From Moritella dasanensis ArB 0140 (GTDB taxonomy: Bacteria; Pseudomonadota; Gammaproteobacteria; Enterobacterales; Moritellaceae): 64,000 bases of DNA. Below are positions 1-9,251 of this stretch, piece after piece. The stretch covers positions 186,001-250,000 of the forward strand of contig NZ_AKXQ01000001.1 in NCBI RefSeq assembly GCF_000276805.1. Reading direction: 5' to 3'. The notes beneath the pieces are model-generated. The model saw only the letters and a program-made list of their open reading frames with translations, made no database searches and was not told the DNA's origin. Every line of letters begins with the position of its first letter. The stretch's first letter is position 1. The position numbers and the translations under genes were made by a program.

Positions 1-1
1 A

Positions 2-1723
2 AAGCTTGCAGCCAGTGTCTTTACCCATGCCAGAGAAGGTATTATCATCACCGATCCGCTCGGTAACATACTTGATGTCAATGGTATGTTCACGGCCATC
101 ACCGGGTATAGTCGCCAAGAGGTGTTAGGTAAGAAGCCAAGCATTCTGAAATCAGGTATGCACCCGCCAGCATTCTATACTGAGATCTGGAACATGCTAG
201 TAGAAAAAGAACACTGGAGCGGTGAAATCTGGAACCGCCGTAAAAATGGTGATATTTATCCTGAAGCGCTGTCAATTAGTCTCGTGCGTGATAATGCAGG
301 CATTATCACGCACCATGTTGCGCTCTTTAGCGATATTTCGCATATTAAGGACTATCAAAATAAACTTGAAGAAATGGCTCACTTTGATCCCTTAACCCAT
401 CTACCAAACCGCACATTACTTCGAGAACGTCTTTCCAGTGCCAAGCGTCAATGTCGGTGTAATAAACTGTTGTTAGCAATACTCTTTATTGATTTAGATG
501 GGTTTAAAGCGGTCAATGATACCTATGGGCATGATATCGGTGATGAACTCTTAATTACACTTTCACATCGCATGAGAGAGACGTTACGTGAAAACGATAC
601 GCTTGCGCGGATTGGGGGGGATGAGTTTGTCGCAGTGCTCACGGGATCAGAAAATAAAGATAATTGTAAATCTATATTAGAACGGCTGTTAAAGGCTATA
701 TCAGATCCTGTCACTGTGGGTAAGGTTACATTAAAAGTGTCAGCGAGTATTGGTGTGCGATTTTATTCGCAAGATGATACGGACTCGGACTCGGATCTGC
801 TTATTCGTCATGCTGACCAAGCGATGTATGAAGCGAAGAAAGCAGGGAAGAACTGTTATTTCGTTTTTGACGTGACAAAATCCAGGTTAATGGATACGCG
901 ACGTGTCAATTTTGATCGTATTCGTATGGCTCTGCAAAAAGATGAATTTGTCTTGTATTACCAACCCAAAGTTAACTTTAGAAAGGGAACCGTGATTGGT
1001 GCTGAAGCCTTAATTCGTTGGCAACATCCAGATCGAGGGTTACTTTTACCGAGCGATTTTTTGCCTTTGATTGAAAATTATCCCATTAGCATCGAGCTTG
1101 GCGAATGGGTCATCACAACAACGCTTAGTCAAATTGCGGCGTGGCAAGCGTTAGGATTAGACATACCTATCAGCGTCAACATCGGCGCATTGCAATTACA
1201 ACATGGCTTTGTTGAACGCTTGCAAACACTACTGTCTGCATGGCCGCAGGTTGAACCACGATTTTTGCTCTTAGAAGTGCTTGAGACAAGTGCGTTAGCA
1301 GATGTAATGCAGGTCTCGAAAATCATGCATGACTGTATTAAACTGGGGGTCAGTTTTGCTTTAGATGACTTTGGTACCGGTTATTCTTCACTGACCTATC
1401 TAAGGCATTTACCAGCTAACCTTATTAAGATAGATCGGAGTTTTGTGCGGGATATGTTGACTGATCCTGATGACCTGATAATGGTAGAGAGTGTTGTTGG
1501 CTTAGCTAAGTCATTCAAACGTCAAGTCATTGCTGAGGGGGTTGATACGAGAGCGCATGGCGTCGCATTGTTAGAGCTTGGCTGTGAAATGATGCAAGGC
1601 TATGGTATCGCACTAGCTATGCCTGCTAGCGAACTGCCTAAGTGGATAGCTAACTGGTCATCCGGTGCAGGCTGCGCGGTAAACAACCTTATTGATAAGA
1701 ATAATAAAAAGGCATTAATGTAG
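2..1723 (+). CDS. PAS-GGDEF-EAL c-di-GMP signalling protein (5' partial)
   Basis: The frame is open from the left edge, so the true start lies outside the window and the methionine at 86 is internal to a PAS domain. A PAS core (ending in the TGYSRQEVLG helix typical of PAS) and a PAC-like stretch are followed by a GGDEF domain with an intact GGDEF active-site motif (RIGGDEF, near 607-627) and an EAL domain with the EAL signature (GAEALIRW) and the DDFGTGYSSL loop. Both catalytic motifs look intact, so the protein could make and degrade cyclic di-GMP. In such dual proteins often one activity dominates, and the sequence does not tell which. The upstream sensory part is not visible. The next gene, a sensor kinase on the same strand, begins 123 bp downstream. 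Confidence 0.93.
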   Translation, partial: KLAASVFTHAREGIIITDPLGNILDVNGMFTAITGYSRQEVLGKKPSILKSGMHPPAFYTEIWNMLVEKEHWSGEIWNRRKNGDIYPEALSISLVRDNAGIITHHVALFSDISHIKDYQNKLEEMAHFDPLTHLPNRTLLRERLSSAKRQCRCNKLLLAILFIDLDGFKAVNDTYGHDIGDELLITLSHRMRETLRENDTLARIGGDEFVAVLTGSENKDNCKSILERLLKAISDPVTVGKVTLKVSASIGVRFYSQDDTDSDSDLLIRHADQAMYEAKKAGKNCYFVFDVTKSRLMDTRRVNFDRIRMALQKDEFVLYYQPKVNFRKGTVIGAEALIRWQHPDRGLLLPSDFLPLIENYPISIELGEWVITTTLSQIAAWQALGLDIPISVNIGALQLQHGFVERLQTLLSAWPQVEPRFLLLEVLETSALADVMQVSKIMHDCIKLGVSFALDDFGTGYSSLTYLRHLPANLIKIDRSFVRDMLTDPDDLIMVESVVGLAKSFKRQVIAEGVDTRAHGVALLELGCEMMQGYGIALAMPASELPKWIANWSSGAGCAVNNLIDKNNKKALM

Positions 1724-1846
1724 CTACAAACAGATCTTTATTAAGTGGCAGGGGTAGTGAATATTTCTGTGGGTTTAATGGTTTTATTTAGCGCTTGATG
1801 TAGAGTCAGTGCCTTCAATATGTTTTATATATGACGATGGAAAATT

Positions 1847-4717
1847 ATGGGTAAATACTATTCAAAACGGAGGTTAAACAATCGCATTTGGCTTTCGATT
1901 GCTGTATTTGTGTTTGCATTAGTTGTTTTGTTTGGATCGTTCGTGCTGATCTTATTTTCATCGACAGTATTCGCCCACACTGCTTATGCACCATTGCCTG
2001 TCACTGTTAACCCTGGGTTAGCTTTAACTGCCGATGAGCAGAGTTGGCTGGATGAACATCCAATTATTACTCTAGGCGGGGGGGTATATCCACCGCTCAA
2101 CTTTATTGATACACAGGGGAAATCGATAGGGATCACTCCGGATTACTTAAAGCTCATTGGGCAGGGGTTAGGGATCCAGATTAATATGGTTTCGGGTGAT
2201 TGGAGTGAAATGCAAACGTTGGCAAAAGAGCATAAGCTGGATGGCCTTAGTCTTTCGTTGAAGAACAAAGAGAGAGAAAAGCACCTTGATTTTGCAGGCC
2301 CCTATTCGACACTTCAATACGCTATTTTTGTGAATAAAGAGACTCAGGGAATCACTAACCTAGATGATTTGACGAATAAAAGAGTCGGTGTTCTCGCGGG
2401 AGACTATTCTGTTAATTTCATCAATGAAAACCATCCCGATATTGAACTGGTGCTATACGATACCCATCAGGAAATAGTACATGCGCTGGTAAATCGAGAT
2501 ATTAAGGCGTTACTTCAAAACCTGCCAACCATTAGTTATATTATTGATAAAAGTTTAATCACCGGGCTTAAAGTGGCTGGACTACCTAGCACCATGCACG
2601 GTGATTTATATGTCGCAGTGCGCAAAGATTGGCCGCAATTTACAGTCATATTGAATAAAGCGTTTGCTTCTATTTCAAAGCCACAACATCAAATCATTAA
2701 AAATAAGTGGGTTGCACTTTATTCGAAAGTCGTCAAAAAGCCACAACTGGCGTTAAGCATTAAGCAAACAGCATGGTTAGCGGAGCAGCATGTTGTGCGG
2801 GTAAGAGTGAGCGACTTACCGCCTTATATGATCATTAAAGCGGGTCGACCACCTGAAGGTATTGCTATTGATTACCTTAACTTAATTGCTGACCGCTCTG
2901 GCATAAAGTTCAGTTATGAAGTATCGGAGCAACCTTTTAGCGAATTTCTGGAAAGCTTCAAGCGTGGCTCAAGCGTTGATTTGACCGCTTTGATCGTCCC
3001 CCGTCGTGAACGACTAGAATATATGTTATTTAGCGATAATTATATTGAATCTCCAACCGTTATTGCTACTCGTGATAACAATGATTTTAGCGTTAATCTG
3101 CAAGGGCTATCAGGCAAACTGGTGGCAGTACTCAAAGCCGGTAATGTACAGCATTTGTTATCGGCTCAATATCCAAATATTACATTAGCTTTATACAATT
3201 CCAATGAATTGGCACTCGAAGCCTTAAGAAAAAGTAACGTTGATGCGTTTGTCGGCAGTTTGACTAATGCGGCTTATATTATTCAGAAACGTGGTTTTTC
3301 AAATATTCAGATTGATGCTTCTAGCTCGTTAAACAGTGAATATTTTGCGATGGGTAACCGTAAAGATTGGCCTGAGTTGACCGATATTATAAATATTGCC
3401 CTGCTTAGTATTAGCGAAAAAGAAAAAATAGCTATTCGTAACAAATATGTTGCATTGAATTACCAAGTTCAAGGTGTTGATTTAGTTGAGGTGTTTTTGT
3501 GGATATCTGCAATTTTTTCCATCGCACTTATTATCGTCTCGTTTTTTGTCGGATGGAATCGCAGCTTACGTAAGTTAGTCAATAGCCGTACCGTCGCGCT
3601 ACAGCGAGAAGTCGTTGAACGAGAACAAGCTCACAATGCACTGCTTGAAAGTCAAAACGAGTCGCTAAAAGCACAACGGATCGCTCGTTTAGGTTATTGG
3701 AAATGGGATTTGATTAATGACCAATTTCATTGTTCGGATGAAATATATCGGATTTTAGGTCTGCCTATTAGCACGCTGTTAAACTACGAGGTTCTCATTG
3801 AGTATATTCACCCTGATGACTATGAGTACTTTAATTATGCCGCGTCTAACTTGCTAAAGTCTCGGCATAACGCAAGAGTTAATTTTCGAATTATTCAATC
3901 TGGGGGAAGCGTACGCCATGTTTCTACAGATAATACCGTTACACTAGAATGCGATGACGCAAAGAGCCCTACTTGGATGTTTGGTATCTTGCAGGATGTT
4001 ACAGAGCTGAAAGAATCTGAACAGAAACTAATTAATTATCAGCAGCGTTTAAAGGCATTAGCGCTACAATTAGCGCTTGTCGAGGAACAAGAACGACGCC
4101 ATATTGCCGCTGATTTACACGATAATGTTGGTCAATCGCTCGCATTAACGCGACTGCAGTTAGCTGCGGTGCTTAAACGTTTGCCGGATGACGCAAAAAC
4201 AGCAGAACTAGTGCATAATTGTTCTCAATTGATCTTAACGGTCATTCAAGAGACTCGCCATCTTATTTTTGAAATCAGTTCGCCATCATTGAATGAGTTT
4301 GGCTTAGCCGTTGCCATCACCGAGTGGAAAGAACAAACGTGCAAGCCAAGTCATGGTCTTGACATTGAGGTTATTGATCGATTAGCAATAGACTTCGCAA
4401 GTCTTGATCTCAGAGCCATTATTTTTCGAAATGTTCGAGAATTACTCATTAATGTAATTAAACACGCAAAGGCGACAGTCGCCGTTGTCACTCTCGAAGA
4501 AAAGTCAGGATGCTATCTGATCACCGTTAAGGATAATGGCATTGGATTTATAGCTGATGAGCACGCTGGAAACGTCAGTGTCGCTGGTGGATTTGGTATA
4601 TTTAGTATTCAAGAGCGAATGATTGATATTGGGGGACAGTTGATAATTAATGCTAACCCCCTGCAAGGCTGTACTGTAATAATGACACTACCCGTTATTG
4701 AGATTGGAACGCAATAA
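1847..4717 (+). CDS. Sensor histidine kinase with two periplasmic SBP domains and PAS (NarL-type kinase)
   Basis: The 956-residue protein has an N-terminal membrane segment (about residues 14-42), two tandem bacterial solute-binding family 3 domains (about 55-290 and 320-535, each with an entry like EQSWLDEHPIITLGG and a closing NKWVAL/NKYVAL), a second membrane helix (about 548-570), a PAS domain (about 655-745), and a HisKA_3 phosphoacceptor region with His758 in ADLHDN, followed by an HATPase domain (RELLINVIKHA, DNGIGF). The periplasmic layout recalls BvgS/EvgS, but the kinase core is the NarX/DegS type, not the hybrid HisKA type. It probably binds a small molecule such as an amino acid and phosphorylates the regulator encoded directly after it: the next start codon follows the stop without a gap. 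The Shine-Dalgarno site is weak. Confidence 0.92.
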   Translation: MGKYYSKRRLNNRIWLSIAVFVFALVVLFGSFVLILFSSTVFAHTAYAPLPVTVNPGLALTADEQSWLDEHPIITLGGGVYPPLNFIDTQGKSIGITPDYLKLIGQGLGIQINMVSGDWSEMQTLAKEHKLDGLSLSLKNKEREKHLDFAGPYSTLQYAIFVNKETQGITNLDDLTNKRVGVLAGDYSVNFINENHPDIELVLYDTHQEIVHALVNRDIKALLQNLPTISYIIDKSLITGLKVAGLPSTMHGDLYVAVRKDWPQFTVILNKAFASISKPQHQIIKNKWVALYSKVVKKPQLALSIKQTAWLAEQHVVRVRVSDLPPYMIIKAGRPPEGIAIDYLNLIADRSGIKFSYEVSEQPFSEFLESFKRGSSVDLTALIVPRRERLEYMLFSDNYIESPTVIATRDNNDFSVNLQGLSGKLVAVLKAGNVQHLLSAQYPNITLALYNSNELALEALRKSNVDAFVGSLTNAAYIIQKRGFSNIQIDASSSLNSEYFAMGNRKDWPELTDIINIALLSISEKEKIAIRNKYVALNYQVQGVDLVEVFLWISAIFSIALIIVSFFVGWNRSLRKLVNSRTVALQREVVEREQAHNALLESQNESLKAQRIARLGYWKWDLINDQFHCSDEIYRILGLPISTLLNYEVLIEYIHPDDYEYFNYAASNLLKSRHNARVNFRIIQSGGSVRHVSTDNTVTLECDDAKSPTWMFGILQDVTELKESEQKLINYQQRLKALALQLALVEEQERRHIAADLHDNVGQSLALTRLQLAAVLKRLPDDAKTAELVHNCSQLILTVIQETRHLIFEISSPSLNEFGLAVAITEWKEQTCKPSHGLDIEVIDRLAIDFASLDLRAIIFRNVRELLINVIKHAKATVAVVTLEEKSGCYLITVKDNGIGFIADEHAGNVSVAGGFGIFSIQERMIDIGGQLIINANPLQGCTVIMTLPVIEIGTQ

Positions 4718-5542
4718 ATGCAGAATCATGAAGAAGATAATAATGAAAATAGTGATGTTAATCGTGATGATCGTAAAGTGATTAAAATACTGCTAGTGGA
4801 TGACCACGCTTTATTACGCAAAGGGATGTCGCTACTGTTACAGGAAGAGAATGAAATAGTGGTGGTAGGGGAAGCAAATAATGGTGAAGAAGCGCTGGAG
4901 CAGGTAAAGGTATTAAAACCCGACATCGTGGTAATGGATATTAGCATGCCCAAACTTAATGGTATTGAGGCAACGAAGCAGATTGTCGCTACATCGCCAG
5001 AAAGCAAAGTGATCGCACTCTCTATACATTCATCTCAGCATTATGTAGAAGGTATGCTTGATGCAGGTGCTGCTGGGTATTTACTTAAAGAAAGTTTACC
5101 CGAAGAACTAATTCAGGCAATTTATGCTGTGATGGATGAGAAAATGTATCTGAGCAGTGCGGTTACCGATATCGTGGTATCAGGTTTTCGTAATCGCCGT
5201 AAAGGACCGTCTAAAGTTGAATTAGCTCAGGATAGAGAAACCGCTTTATCGCCAGAAGCAATGTCCGTAAACCTAGATGAAAATAATGAGCTTACCGGGA
5301 ATTCAGCTATAAAACTAAACAGTGCTGATTTACTCAATTTACTGACGAATCGGGAATTTACGATCCTAAAGTTATTGACGAAGCGCTTACAAAGTAAGGA
5401 AATTGCAAGAGAGCTGTTTGTATCTACTGAAACCGTTAAAAGTCACCTGAAAAATATTTATCATAAACTGAATGTCAATAATCGTCGAGAAGCTGCAGTT
5501 AAAGCTAACGAGCTGTTTTCACAATCAAATGTAGATGATTAA
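4718..5542 (+). CDS. NarL/FixJ-family response regulator
   Basis: The receiver domain (about residues 21-140) has the acidic pair D28-D29, the phosphoacceptor D74 in VVMDISMP and a conserved Lys in YLLKES. The C-terminal LuxR-type HTH (about 208-268) has the usual [23 protein letters not shown] and [13 protein letters not shown] segments. The linker between them is about 65 residues, longer than in NarL or UhpA, with no recognisable domain; the N-terminus also carries about 20 extra acidic residues. The start codon directly abuts the stop of the kinase gene, so the two are co-translated and form a cognate pair. The target genes are unknown; the small gene that follows is a candidate. Confidence 0.92.
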   Translation: MQNHEEDNNENSDVNRDDRKVIKILLVDDHALLRKGMSLLLQEENEIVVVGEANNGEEALEQVKVLKPDIVVMDISMPKLNGIEATKQIVATSPESKVIALSIHSSQHYVEGMLDAGAAGYLLKESLPEELIQAIYAVMDEKMYLSSAVTDIVVSGFRNRRKGPSKVELAQDRETALSPEAMSVNLDENNELTGNSAIKLNSADLLNLLTNREFTILKLLTKRLQSKEIARELFVSTETVKSHLKNIYHKLNVNNRREAAVKANELFSQSNVDD

Positions 5543-5686
5543 TGCAGGCTCTCTTTTACCCCCCATTCTTTGACTTTACTTATCCTTCCTCACCTTTATC
5601 TCCCTCTTTTATGGGGTATTGCTAAAAAGAGGGGGGTTATAGCATAGAAGATAGTTGAACATGTAATGATCAAAAAGGAATTTAAC

Positions 5687-6082
5687 ATGAGTCGTGATCT
5701 GGACGCCGCTAAGCAGGATTGTTTAGTTGAAATAGAAGCGCTATTGGCTGGCATGGTTGATGTTTCATCTGAGAATAGAATTCAGACATTAGATAGTAGT
5801 GATGAGCAAGTCGCGACGAATAAGGACTGGCATATATCCTTACGCTTTGATGTTGATGTGTTTAAACAAGGCATGGAGCATATCTTCTTTGTTAAATATT
5901 TACAGCAAATTGGCCGTATTATTACGTTCACTGTGTTACCCGAGAAAATACCCAGTCTAGAGGGTATTGATTATCTTAGTTTTGAAATTGATTTGCGGAC
6001 CGACAGTAATCAAGAAGAGATAACGTCTGTCTTTGAGTTTATACAAGAAGACTGTGATATACGCATTATTCCGCCATATTAA
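5687..6082 (+). CDS. Small stand-alone protein resembling the CheA P2-like domain
   Basis: The 131-residue protein has the core WHISLRFDVDVFKQGM, then YLQQIGRI, then FEFIQEDCDIRI, a pattern I recognise from the region between the Hpt and dimerisation domains in many CheA kinases (a P2-like, regulator-docking fold). No Hpt, kinase or CheW part is present. The start at 5687 is preferred over the in-frame ATG at 5666 because AAGGA lies seven bases before it. It follows a complete two-component pair by 144 bp on the same strand, so it may be an accessory that docks a receiver. The family assignment is from memory of the motif; the function is unproven. Confidence 0.6.
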   Translation: MSRDLDAAKQDCLVEIEALLAGMVDVSSENRIQTLDSSDEQVATNKDWHISLRFDVDVFKQGMEHIFFVKYLQQIGRIITFTVLPEKIPSLEGIDYLSFEIDLRTDSNQEEITSVFEFIQEDCDIRIIPPY

Positions 6083-6122
6083 CCTGCCATATTATCTTGG
6101 ATATAACGCTGTCGGTCTTACA

Positions 6123-6764
6123 TTAAATAGAATTCACCAGGGTGAGTTTTATCGCAATCAGCATTAATACAAATCCAGCCCCTTTATCAATTTTTTGTTT
6201 ATGCCGATTGAAGCGAGGCAGTATGTTTGGGTGTGATAGCAGTAACACAACCCCGATGTACCAGATAAAATGTGCTAGCATAATGATCAAGCCATATCCT
6301 ATCTGCATGATTAGCGGCGTATCGATCGATACTACTTGGGTAAAAATACTTAAGAAAAAAATAGATGTTTTAGGGTTTAATATATTGCAGGTAAAACCTA
6401 AACGTATCGCGGCAAAGGGTGACATCTCAACCATTTGATTGTTTTGACCGGTATTTAACAGCGCGCGTGTTGTTAATAACTGCCAAGCAATATAAATAAG
6501 ATAAGCCGCGCCGAGGTATTTTATCGAATTGAATAACCATGCCGAATTTGCAATCACGACAGCTAATCCTGCAATTGAATAACTGGCATGAATACAAACA
6601 GATAAACACATACCTAAGCTAGCATATAAACCAGCTAAACGACCATTGTAAATACTCGTACGGGTCACCATCACAAAATCAGCCCCAGGTAAGATCGCCA
6701 TAAAAATAGCAATGGTACTCACCGCTATAATTTCTGCCATATACGTATTTATTAACAACTCCAT
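6123..6764 (-). CDS. LysE/RhtB-family amino-acid exporter
   Basis: The 213-residue membrane protein shows the family hallmarks: an N-terminal helix followed by LPGADFVMVTRTSI, a GLYASLGMCLSV helix, KYLGAAYLIYIAWQ, and NPKTSIFFLSIF before the last helices. About six transmembrane segments are expected. Members export amino acids or small derivatives from the cytoplasm by proton exchange; the substrate cannot be read from sequence. The gene is divergent from a LysR regulator 115 bp away, the common arrangement in which the LysR protein controls the exporter (argP-lysE type). A second LysE-family gene occurs at 52.8 kb. Confidence 0.9.
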   Translation of the reverse strand: MELLINTYMAEIIAVSTIAIFMAILPGADFVMVTRTSIYNGRLAGLYASLGMCLSVCIHASYSIAGLAVVIANSAWLFNSIKYLGAAYLIYIAWQLLTTRALLNTGQNNQMVEMSPFAAIRLGFTCNILNPKTSIFFLSIFTQVVSIDTPLIMQIGYGLIIMLAHFIWYIGVVLLLSHPNILPRFNRHKQKIDKGAGFVLMLIAIKLTLVNSI

Positions 6765-6879
6765 ATTTACCTCTCATTATTTTTAATATGCTTACAGCAA
6801 CGTATTTATTTTATTGCAGTCATGTTAATTTATGAGAGATTTAAAACAATACACCCATTTGTAAAAGGACTTGTGCCTA

Positions 6880-7803
6880 GTGGACACAAATAAAATAATC
6901 CCTTTGTTGCCTGACATGGCGATTTTGGTCACTGTGGTTGAGCAGGGGAATTTTAGTAAAGCTGCAAGAAAACTTGGGGTAACCCCCTCAGCGGTGAGCC
7001 GCCAAATTAGTCGGTTAGAAGATGCATTAGGCATCAAGCTATTACAGCGGACTACGCGACAACTGGCGTTAACGGAGTCAGGTAAGATCACGTTCGATTA
7101 TTGTAAACAAATGGTTGAGTCTGCAGAGCAAGCGGTTAATGCCAGTACCTCTGCCACATCGACTGTGAGCGGATTATTGAGAGTGGCAGCGCCAAAATCG
7201 TTGGCGAGTCGGGTATTAAGACCACTTTTCACCGATTTTTTAAAATGTTATCCAGATATTCAGTTACATTTAAAAGTGACGGACCGTGTTTTAGACCCGA
7301 TTCATGATGGTGTCGATTTTTTGATCCATATTAATGACAATCCCATTGAAGCATTGGTCAACGTTAAAATCGGTCGCGTTGAACAGGTGTTATGTGCCAG
7401 TCCTGATTTCCTTGCAAACCATGCACTGCCTACACACCCCGATGACTTAAAATATCTACCATGCCTGTGCTTAGGTGAAAATATGGCTGATAATCGCTGG
7501 CGGTTTAGTAATCAAAATCAACAAGCGACCGTACAGGTGACGGGATCATACTTGATTAACCACAGTGAGATGCGTTGTGATGCGATTGAACAGGGCTTTG
7601 GTGTTGGCGGTTTGCCAGATTATATTGCGCAGAAGGGTATTGCAGCGGGGACGCTCGTGCCACTATTACAAGATTGGCAGTTACAGGGTAATTATCACGG
7701 TGATATTTGTTTGCAGTATGTGCAAAGTAAATACATGCCGAATAAAAACCGCGTGTTTATTGATTTCATGAAACAACATTTACTTGTCATTAAGTCGGAT
7801 TAA
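6880..7803 (+). CDS. LysR-family transcriptional regulator
   Basis: An N-terminal winged HTH (VEQGNFSKAARKLGVTPSAV, SRQISRLEDALGIKLLQRTT) is followed by a LysR substrate-binding domain ending near residue 300. I place the start at the GTG at 6880, which has AAGGA ten bases upstream; a TTG at 6871 sits too close to that ribosome-binding site, and an ATG at 6916 is a possible shorter start. It probably controls the divergent LysE exporter. A short hexamer repeat overlaps the stop codon, and a bidirectional terminator follows. Confidence 0.88.
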   Translation: MDTNKIIPLLPDMAILVTVVEQGNFSKAARKLGVTPSAVSRQISRLEDALGIKLLQRTTRQLALTESGKITFDYCKQMVESAEQAVNASTSATSTVSGLLRVAAPKSLASRVLRPLFTDFLKCYPDIQLHLKVTDRVLDPIHDGVDFLIHINDNPIEALVNVKIGRVEQVLCASPDFLANHALPTHPDDLKYLPCLCLGENMADNRWRFSNQNQQATVQVTGSYLINHSEMRCDAIEQGFGVGGLPDYIAQKGIAAGTLVPLLQDWQLQGNYHGDICLQYVQSKYMPNKNRVFIDFMKQHLLVIKSD

Positions 7804-7819
7804 GTAGAAGTAGAAGTAG
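7802..7819. repeat. Hexamer tandem repeat AAGTAG x3
   Basis: Three perfect AAGTAG units begin inside the stop codon of the LysR gene, with degenerate units after. It resembles other short arrays found just outside genes in this window. Confidence 0.7.
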
Positions 7820-7864
7820 CAAGAGTAGCTGTAGGGGAAATAGAGTCCTGTGTTATCAAAACAA

Positions 7865-7898
7865 AAAAGCCAATACCGGATTAACAGTATTGGCTTTT
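7865..7898. terminator. Bidirectional rho-independent terminator
   Basis: A perfect 12-bp stem (AAAAGCCAATAC / GTATTGGCTTTT) with a 10-base loop is flanked by an A-run on the left and a T-run on the right. It serves the LysR gene on the plus strand and the alcohol dehydrogenase gene ending at 7955 on the minus strand. Confidence 0.88.
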
Positions 7899-7954
7899 AG
7901 TATTTAATGCTCGCAAGTAAAACGACTAGTGTTTAGTGCGTTTTTATTTCGATA

Positions 7955-9103
7955 TTACGCTACTGCGTCTTCTAAAATTTGACGAGAAACTTCCAGCGTA
8001 ATCGCTTGGCTTTCACCGAGTGCAACCATACCGTGCGCTTCAAGTTGCTTGATAATCGTATCAACAGCAGATGCTTTATCGTCGCCGTGTTCAGTTAATT
8101 GCGTTGGTACTTGTACGCTGTGGTAGAAAGTTTCTATTTCTACAATGGTACGTTCAGCTAGGTCTGTAGAAGCGTCTAAGCCAAATACATTTTTACCAAG
8201 TTGTTCCAATTTAGCGCGTTTCGCTTCAATTTGATTACGTAGTAAAGACGGTTGGATGATAGATAGCGAACGTGCATGATCAACATTGTATAAAGCTGTT
8301 AATTCATGACCAATCATGTGTGTTGCCCAGTCATGTGTTACACCAGAACCAATTAAGCCATTAAGCGCTTGGTTTGCTGTCCACATTAGGTTTGAACGCC
8401 ATTCGTTGTTATCACGGTCGTCGTATTGTTCTGCTAATACTCTTAAGTTTTTAAGTAATACTTCAGCATAACCGTCTTGAACCATTGCACCTGTTGGCAG
8501 TGTTAAGTATTGCTCACAAACGTGTACCCAAGCATCAACAAGACCATTCACTAATTGACGTTCTGGTAATGTTTTCATTGAATCTGGATCAAGTACAGCA
8601 AACTTAGGTTGTACTGCTGCAGCCATAAACGGCAGTTTAGTTTGCGTTGATTTTTGAGTAATAACAGAACCTGAATTTGATTCAGAACCTGTTGCAGGTA
8701 ATGTCAGAATTGCACCCAGTGGAATCGCTTCCGTTACTATGTGCTTACCAATCAAAATATCCCAACCATTGCCGTCGTACATTGCTGCTGCAGCCACGTA
8801 TTTTGCACCATCAATTACAGAGCCACCACCAACAGCAAGAATGTAATCAATATCTTGTTCTTTTGCCATCACAACTGCGTTATCTAATGTTTCTACTGTT
8901 GGGTTTGCTTCAACACCTGAAAATTCTGACCATGTATGTTCTTTCAGTGCGTCACAAACTTGGTCATAAACGCCATTTTTCTTAATAGAACCACCACCGT
9001 AAATCACCAACACTTTTTTATCTTTTGGAATAGACGTTGTGATAGTTGAAATTTGACCTTGGCCAAAATGGATTTGAGTCGGGTTAACATAAGAGAATTT
9101 CAT
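7955..9103 (-). CDS. yqhD: Iron-containing alcohol dehydrogenase / aldehyde reductase, YqhD type
   Basis: The 382-residue cytoplasmic enzyme of the Fe-ADH superfamily opens with the YqhD-like MKFSYVNPTQIHFGQGQI. It carries the NAD(P)-binding GGGSVIDGAKYVA, TLPATGSESNSG, and the metal ligands in VDAWVHVCEQY, MIGHE and VDHARS. YqhD reduces short-chain and peroxidation-derived aldehydes with NADPH. The gene is divergent from an AraC-type gene 148 bp away, like the yqhC-yqhD pair of enterics, which supports an aldehyde-detoxification role. This is the first of two Fe-ADH genes in the window; the one at 20157 belongs to a different pathway. Confidence 0.9.
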   Translation of the reverse strand: MKFSYVNPTQIHFGQGQISTITTSIPKDKKVLVIYGGGSIKKNGVYDQVCDALKEHTWSEFSGVEANPTVETLDNAVVMAKEQDIDYILAVGGGSVIDGAKYVAAAAMYDGNGWDILIGKHIVTEAIPLGAILTLPATGSESNSGSVITQKSTQTKLPFMAAAVQPKFAVLDPDSMKTLPERQLVNGLVDAWVHVCEQYLTLPTGAMVQDGYAEVLLKNLRVLAEQYDDRDNNEWRSNLMWTANQALNGLIGSGVTHDWATHMIGHELTALYNVDHARSLSIIQPSLLRNQIEAKRAKLEQLGKNVFGLDASTDLAERTIVEIETFYHSVQVPTQLTEHGDDKASAVDTIIKQLEAHGMVALGESQAITLEVSRQILEDAVA

Positions 9104-9251
9104 TGTATGTCCTTTATTTTGATTTATTCAATAAGTGCATATTACTCTTTATAATGCGCTTTAAAAAGGCGGAATCCTCCATTTAAGTTGCCTATTCCTC
9201 TAAAGTTACGTATTTTAATAAACAGGCGATGACTGATATTTAAGGGCAACA

